From Candidatus Methanoperedens sp. (GTDB lineage: Archaea > Halobacteriota > Methanosarcinia > Methanosarcinales > Methanoperedenaceae), in NCBI GenBank assembly GCA_023249105.1, contig JAHFDG010000043.1, positions 1 to 34,791 on the forward strand: DNA of 34,791 nt, written 5' to 3'. Numbering within the stretch: position 1 is the first letter of the stretch; each line of letters opens with the position of its first letter. Positions 31,301 to 34,791 of the stretch are shown here, piece after piece. The notes under the pieces are model-generated. The model saw only the letters and a program-made list of their open reading frames with translations. It was not told where the DNA came from and searched no databases. The translations under genes and the position numbers were made by a program.

Positions 31301-33079
31301 ATGATAGCAATGCCTACAAATAACGTTACAAATCGAACATTTGAAGAACTTTTCAGTTCTAATATCAGATATGAAATACCATTTTTCCAAAGGGGTTACG
31401 CTTGGGAAAAAAGACAGTGGGACACACTTTTCTTTGATATTGATGACCAGATTTTAAATGAAATTTCAGGAGATAATGATTTTGACCAGCACGAACATTT
31501 TTTCGGTCCGATAGTGGTTTTAGAGAAATCTAACTCTGACCCGCAATTGAAAAGATTTTTAGTTATTGACGGACAGCAGAGGATAACCACAATTTATTTG
31601 CTTCTTGCTTTAATATCTGAATCGCTTAAGAGTAAATCTAATCTTTCTGAAGATGCTAATCAATACGTTCACGAATTGGATAAGTATCTAAAAAATGATA
31701 TTATAGATAAAACTGACGATTACAAAAAATTAAAAGTCTATAGCAATAAGGGAGATAGACTGCCATTATATACTATTTTATTCAAAGAAAATCCCGTAAG
31801 TCCTTACTTGGCTGCTGACCAACAACTTTACATTCCAAGTCATAATAAAATTGACATGTTCAGTAATTTTGCACGTAAAAAAATTAAAAGCTATGATGTT
31901 CAAAAATTATGGCAGCTCGCTCAAGCATTATTAAAATGTTTGAAAATTGTTTGGATACCTCTTGACGAAAACAGGGACGACCCTCAGTCAATTTTTGAAA
32001 GTTTAAATGATAAAGGAATACCGTTATCAGCAAGTGAACTTTTATGCAATTTCATTTTCAAGCCTTTAATCGATGATGTAACTAATCAGCATGAGACATT
32101 ACATACTGAGAAATGGCTTAAATCAATAAAAGAAGTTGGTGGGGATTCCAATTTTGAGCATTATTTAAGAAATCTTTTCTCTATTGAACAGAAAAAAATG
32201 ATAGGAAAAGGAAGAAGAATTTATGTTTTCTTCAAATTGAACAATAAAAATCTTTCAAAACAATCGGCATTTTATTATTTAAATGATATAAGTGATTGTG
32301 GAAAATTATACAATCAGATTACTAACCCCACAGGCTACCCCTACCCTAATACTGATTTAAAAAATGTACTTATCAAAATTAAGCAAACTAATATGGAATC
32401 ATCAATTCCATTTTTACTTGCAATTTTGAAAGCAATTAAAAATCAGTCTCTATCTGATGGAGATGCTGTTAAAATATTAGATGAAACTTTAGTGTTGCTT
32501 GTTAGAAGAAAAATATGTGAATTAAAAACAACAAAATATGATACGCTTTTTCCAAGTTTATTCAGCAAAATTAAAGATGAACCTAATAAGGTTAAAGCAA
32601 TACAAGATTGTATAAGAAAAGAAGATTTGTGGGTATCAAACCAAGAATTTGAAGAAGCTTTTATTAATAAATCCTTGTATAAACAAACTGAACTTTCTTT
32701 TGCAAGGCTTATTTTACAAGAAATTGATAAAAAAATGCAATCTCACGGACAACTTCCAGATTATTCAACAATTAATACAATTGAACATACAATGCCACAA
32801 ACTTTGGATGGTGAGTGGAAGGACTATTTAGGCAGCGATGTCAATGATTTGAACCTTGACAGAATAAAAAATTCATTAGGCAATCTTTGTCTAATAAGTC
32901 GTCCTGCAAATAGTTTTGTGGGTCAAGACCCATTTGAAAAAAAGAAAAACAGCTATACTGATGTGAGTGCATTAACAAGAGATATTAAAGCACGAAACGT
33001 TAAATGGAATATTGCATCTATAAAGGATATATCAAAAGATTTAGCACACTATGGATTAGATATTTGGAAATGGAGTTAA
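31301..33079 (+). CDS. DUF262/DUF1524 protein, GmrSD-like type IV restriction enzyme
   Basis: This 592-residue fusion joins a DUF262 domain with IPFFQRGYAW (26-35) and LVIDGQQRITT (87-97) to a C-terminal DUF1524 HNH-like domain with EHTMPQ (495-500) and NSLGNLCLIS (about 524-533). GmrSD-type enzymes use NTP hydrolysis to cleave phage DNA bearing modified bases. Both signatures are intact. The gene is much more AT-rich than the neighbouring heme genes, suggesting transfer. ATG at 31310 is an alternative start. No methylase partner is adjacent, as expected for type IV restriction. Confidence 0.87.
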   Translation: MIAMPTNNVTNRTFEELFSSNIRYEIPFFQRGYAWEKRQWDTLFFDIDDQILNEISGDNDFDQHEHFFGPIVVLEKSNSDPQLKRFLVIDGQQRITTIYLLLALISESLKSKSNLSEDANQYVHELDKYLKNDIIDKTDDYKKLKVYSNKGDRLPLYTILFKENPVSPYLAADQQLYIPSHNKIDMFSNFARKKIKSYDVQKLWQLAQALLKCLKIVWIPLDENRDDPQSIFESLNDKGIPLSASELLCNFIFKPLIDDVTNQHETLHTEKWLKSIKEVGGDSNFEHYLRNLFSIEQKKMIGKGRRIYVFFKLNNKNLSKQSAFYYLNDISDCGKLYNQITNPTGYPYPNTDLKNVLIKIKQTNMESSIPFLLAILKAIKNQSLSDGDAVKILDETLVLLVRRKICELKTTKYDTLFPSLFSKIKDEPNKVKAIQDCIRKEDLWVSNQEFEEAFINKSLYKQTELSFARLILQEIDKKMQSHGQLPDYSTINTIEHTMPQTLDGEWKDYLGSDVNDLNLDRIKNSLGNLCLISRPANSFVGQDPFEKKKNSYTDVSALTRDIKARNVKWNIASIKDISKDLAHYGLDIWKWS

Positions 33080-33140
33080 ACCCCGCCAGCGGCGGCGCTT
33101 CCGCATGGGTCTGGGGTCGCAACCCCAGCGCCATAAGGCT
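33080..33140. repeat. GC-rich hairpin element after the GmrSD-like gene
   Basis: CTGGGGT (33111-33117) and ACCCCAG (33122-33128) pair around a CGCA loop. Outer words GGCGCT (33094-33099) and AGCGCC (33127-33132) and a nearby CGCCAGCGGCG extend the structure. The block starts directly after the stop codon and is very GC-rich inside an AT-rich region. It may be a terminator or a REP-like repeat. Confidence 0.5.
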
Positions 33141-33225
33141 AATAATGACCAAAAGTGTTAATAGTACGCTTATCTGCGGTTTGTTTTTCAAAAGACTGCT
33201 ATCTTATTTTTGGGTGATCCCTCAG

Positions 33226-33648
33226 TCAGGTACGATAGATGACGTTATAGCCCTCATCTTTAAGTTGGTCAGTGGTGACATCAAATTCAGATTTTATTTC
33301 GTATTCAATGCCTCTATTTTGTAGCCAGAACAATAACAGTTTATCGATTTCAAACCCCGTAAGAGAACGTACTATTTTATGAGCATTATATAGTGTGGTT
33401 AAATCTTTAACAGTTATATCACGGACTTTTATATTTTCCACGTCTTCCACGTCCACTTCTTCTTCCTCTGTTATCTTATATAAGGCGTCTTTTTCATACT
33501 CCTCTATATCTGCCACGTACCTGCTAACTTCTATGGCAAGTTTGAATTCTGGAATTATTATGTAGTTTGACCAGCCCATATGATTTTTCACTCCAAGATA
33601 AATATCATAGTTCTCGATATTATAACCTTTGATAATCAATCTTTTCAA
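33226..33648 (-). CDS. Hypothetical protein, acidic middle region
   Basis: I recognise no family. The 140-residue protein (TTG start at 33648) begins MKRLIIKGYNIENYDIYLG, with a run of acidic residues at about 52-72 (TEEEEVDVEDVENIKV) and a C-terminal alpha/beta part (LYNAHKIVRSLTGFEIDKLLLFWLQ). No membrane segment or metal motif is visible. The start is uncertain because the TATA-like TTTATAAAA on the minus strand lies only about 10 bp before it, which would favour a later start codon. It lies between the restriction gene and DUF429. Confidence 0.5.
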   Translation of the reverse strand: MKRLIIKGYNIENYDIYLGVKNHMGWSNYIIIPEFKLAIEVSRYVADIEEYEKDALYKITEEEEVDVEDVENIKVRDITVKDLTTLYNAHKIVRSLTGFEIDKLLLFWLQNRGIEYEIKSEFDVTTDQLKDEGYNVIYRT

Positions 33649-33708
33649 TGGTTTTATAAATCTTTGTAACTGTCTTTATTATCTGGCATGTAGATAAAAG
33701 ATTATTTC

Positions 33709-34392
33709 ATGAATAGCAGAGAAACAATATTCATAGGCGTTGACCTTGGAACCAGCATGCTCCGCAAAAGCACCGGTCTTGCTTACCTTGTTGAAAAAAA
33801 TGGAAAACCCCTGATAGAAGCCCTACCTGAGCATACGGTATCAGACGATAAGAAAATCCGCGAATATTTAACCGATTTATCAGAAAATTCAAGTTCAATG
33901 ATTATCGGCATAGATGCGCCTCTCTCAAGACCTGAGCACGGAACCATGAGGGAATGCGAAAGGCGGCTGCGCAAACACGGAATCCCATGCTACCCTTCAG
34001 GCGCGCAATGGGTAAGCAGATGGGTGGATAAGGGGATTGAACTTAAGAAATGGGCTGAAAAAGAACTTGATGCAAGGGTAATAGAAGTCTATCCCTATGC
34101 AGCCAGGAGAATCCTCCATATTGGCATCGATGAGAAGAAAAAATCAAAGGCAGGTAGGAAAATAATCCAGGATGGACTTTCAGGTTTTATAGCCGGGCTG
34201 GATGAAATCACAAGTGGCAGGCTTTTGTTTGATGACCAACTGGATGCCATACTTTCCGCATACGTCGCCTACTGCGAAGGTAAGGGGAATGCTTCTAAAA
34301 TAGACGGCGGGGACGGCGTAATCTACGTGCCAATGAAACGGCGCAACCATACGATAAACGAATATTATAGCAAGGTTCGTAAATATCCATAA
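33709..34392 (+). CDS. DUF429 family protein (RNase H-like fold)
   Basis: This 227-residue DUF429 protein has the N-terminal TIFIGVDLGTS strand with an Asp of the actin/RNase H-like fold. IIGIDAPLSRPEHGTMRECERRLRKHGIPCYPSGAQWV, IEVYPYAARRILHIGI and FDDQLDAILSAYVAYCEGKG follow in family order. The acidic residues suggest metal-dependent nuclease or phosphate chemistry, but no function is established. It stands alone on the plus strand. Confidence 0.85.
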   Translation: MNSRETIFIGVDLGTSMLRKSTGLAYLVEKNGKPLIEALPEHTVSDDKKIREYLTDLSENSSSMIIGIDAPLSRPEHGTMRECERRLRKHGIPCYPSGAQWVSRWVDKGIELKKWAEKELDARVIEVYPYAARRILHIGIDEKKKSKAGRKIIQDGLSGFIAGLDEITSGRLLFDDQLDAILSAYVAYCEGKGNASKIDGGDGVIYVPMKRRNHTINEYYSKVRKYP

Positions 34393-34490
34393 TTTCAAAT
34401 CTTGACGTATAATTTTTCATTGGTCATCGGTTAAGGAGTCTGACTGACTTGATAAGTCTTGTAATTTTCCAATTTAGTTTAAATTTAAAT
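34393..34490. other. Intergenic stretch, nothing recognised
   Basis: AT-rich, with no frame or structure of note. Confidence 0.4.
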
Positions 34491-34556
34491 CGAACACTGA
34501 TGACACGGATTAGACGGATTTTCACGGATTTATTTTCGTATCCGCGCGCATCTGTG
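34491..34556. repeat. Copy of the CACGGATT intergenic repeat family
   Basis: The words ACACTGATGACACGGATT, GACGGATT, CACGGATT and CGCATCTGTG occur here. The same vocabulary fills 285-358, partly on the opposite strand, so both window ends carry the family. Confidence 0.55.
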
Positions 34557-34642
34557 TAAACCTTTAAGAAAGGTTTATCAAACGAAGGGGTATGGTCTTT
34601 TGACCATACCCCTAGACCGCATAAAGCGAGGTGTCGCTTTAT
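34557..34642. repeat. Three consecutive perfect inverted repeats
   Basis: TAAACCTTT/AAAGGTTTA (34557-34577, loop AAG), GGGGTATGGTC/GACCATACCCC (34587-34612, loop TTTT) and ATAAAGCGA/TCGCTTTAT (34621-34642, loop GGTG) each form a perfect stem of 9-11 bp. They lie beside the group II intron end. Confidence 0.75.
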
Positions 34643-34683
34643 CGCCGAATAAGAAGGAGAGATTGCTCCCCCCCCTCTTCTAA

Positions 34684-34717
34684 GAACCGTACGTGAAAGT
34701 TTCCCTTCATACGGCTC
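34684..34717 (-). ncRNA. Group II intron domain V
   Basis: On the minus strand the sequence begins GAGCCGTATG, has a GAAA tetraloop after AAGG, and ends CACGTACGGTTC. It is exactly 34 nt. This is the near-invariant catalytic domain V, including the AGC triad and the bulge region. A following hairpin-like purine/pyrimidine segment (about 34650-34683) is in the place of domain VI. The rest of the intron would continue beyond 34791. Confidence 0.9.
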
Positions 34718-34750
34718 AAGCCTCTTATAACCCTTTGAATCGGGCAGCAG

Positions 34751-34791
34751 TTATTTGTTATGGTAATAGATACCATTTTTAACTGCTTTTG
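34751..34791 (-). CDS. Possible C-terminus of the intron-encoded maturase (partial)
   Basis: In one minus-strand frame entering from the window edge, twelve codons (KAVKNGIYYHNK) precede a TAA at 34751-34753, 33 bp before domain V. Intron-encoded reverse transcriptase/maturase genes end in domain IV just upstream of domain V, so position fits. The fragment is too short to prove. Confidence 0.3.
   Translation of the reverse strand, partial: KAVKNGIYYHNK

Noticed and set aside
33004-33324. A 106-codon frame over the end of the restriction gene
   Set aside because: It runs across the GC-rich hairpin and the opposite-strand gene and has no start signal.

Overview
The window looks like a chromosome segment of a euryarchaeon of the Methanosarcinales, most plausibly a Methanoperedens-like (ANME-2d) lineage; the genus is inference. 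The reasons are archaeal-only information genes (aIF2 gamma, RpoE1/RpoE2, S24e, S27ae, RpoL, Csl4, archease/RtcB), coenzyme F420 synthesis (CofE), the siroheme-dependent Ahb heme pathway, and a methanogen-type FMN-domain glutamate-synthase homologue. TATA boxes lie about 24-27 nt before several start codons, indicating leaderless transcripts; genes inside operons use Shine-Dalgarno sites or stop/start overlaps. No tRNA, rRNA or CRISPR array was seen.

Layout. 1-780: gene-free, built of degenerate intergenic repeats. 782-3386: cofE, convergent with a VapBC-like pair followed by an HD phosphohydrolase. 3542-5519: NfeD/stomatin/GNAT operon. 5727-9526: a micro-ORF and the operon aIF2 gamma, PIN protein, rpoE1, rpoE2, dephospho-CoA kinase, S24e, S27ae. 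9658-11946: winged-helix protein, archease, RtcB. 11956-12593: DUF433/DUF5615 toxin-antitoxin pair. 12657-14959: two methyltransferases, Csl4 (no ordinary start codon) and RpoL, convergent with DUF2240. 15449-19547: hypothetical genes and proA-proB. 19704-20665: a possible nuclease and a frameshifted toxin with its partner. 20907-22496: glutamate-synthase-like protein. 22704-24591: a two-gene RloB/ATPase defence system with an operator-like palindrome. 24956-27709: a TBP-half-like protein, a small membrane protein, a five-repeat Ig-like surface protein, DUF169. 27760-28986: a small beta protein, Pth2, a CoA-binding protein and an unlisted CcmD-like micro-membrane protein. 29085-31264: small RHH-like protein, Fic-like protein lacking the catalytic His, then ahbD and an ahbA/B homologue. 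31301-34392: DUF262/DUF1524 GmrSD-like restriction enzyme, a hypothetical protein, DUF429. 34491-34791: repeats, three perfect hairpins and a canonical group II intron domain V on the minus strand.

How the genes fit together. Stable core operons (translation initiation, transcription, RNA decay, RNA ligation, proline and heme synthesis) alternate with single AT-rich accessory modules for toxin-antitoxin or phage defence. The most interesting items are the RloB/ATPase pair with a palindrome at its predicted transcription start, the Csl4 start-codon puzzle, the CcmD-like microprotein close to the heme genes, the His-to-Gln Fic protein, the decayed toxin with a surviving antitoxin, and the group II intron 3' end at the window edge.
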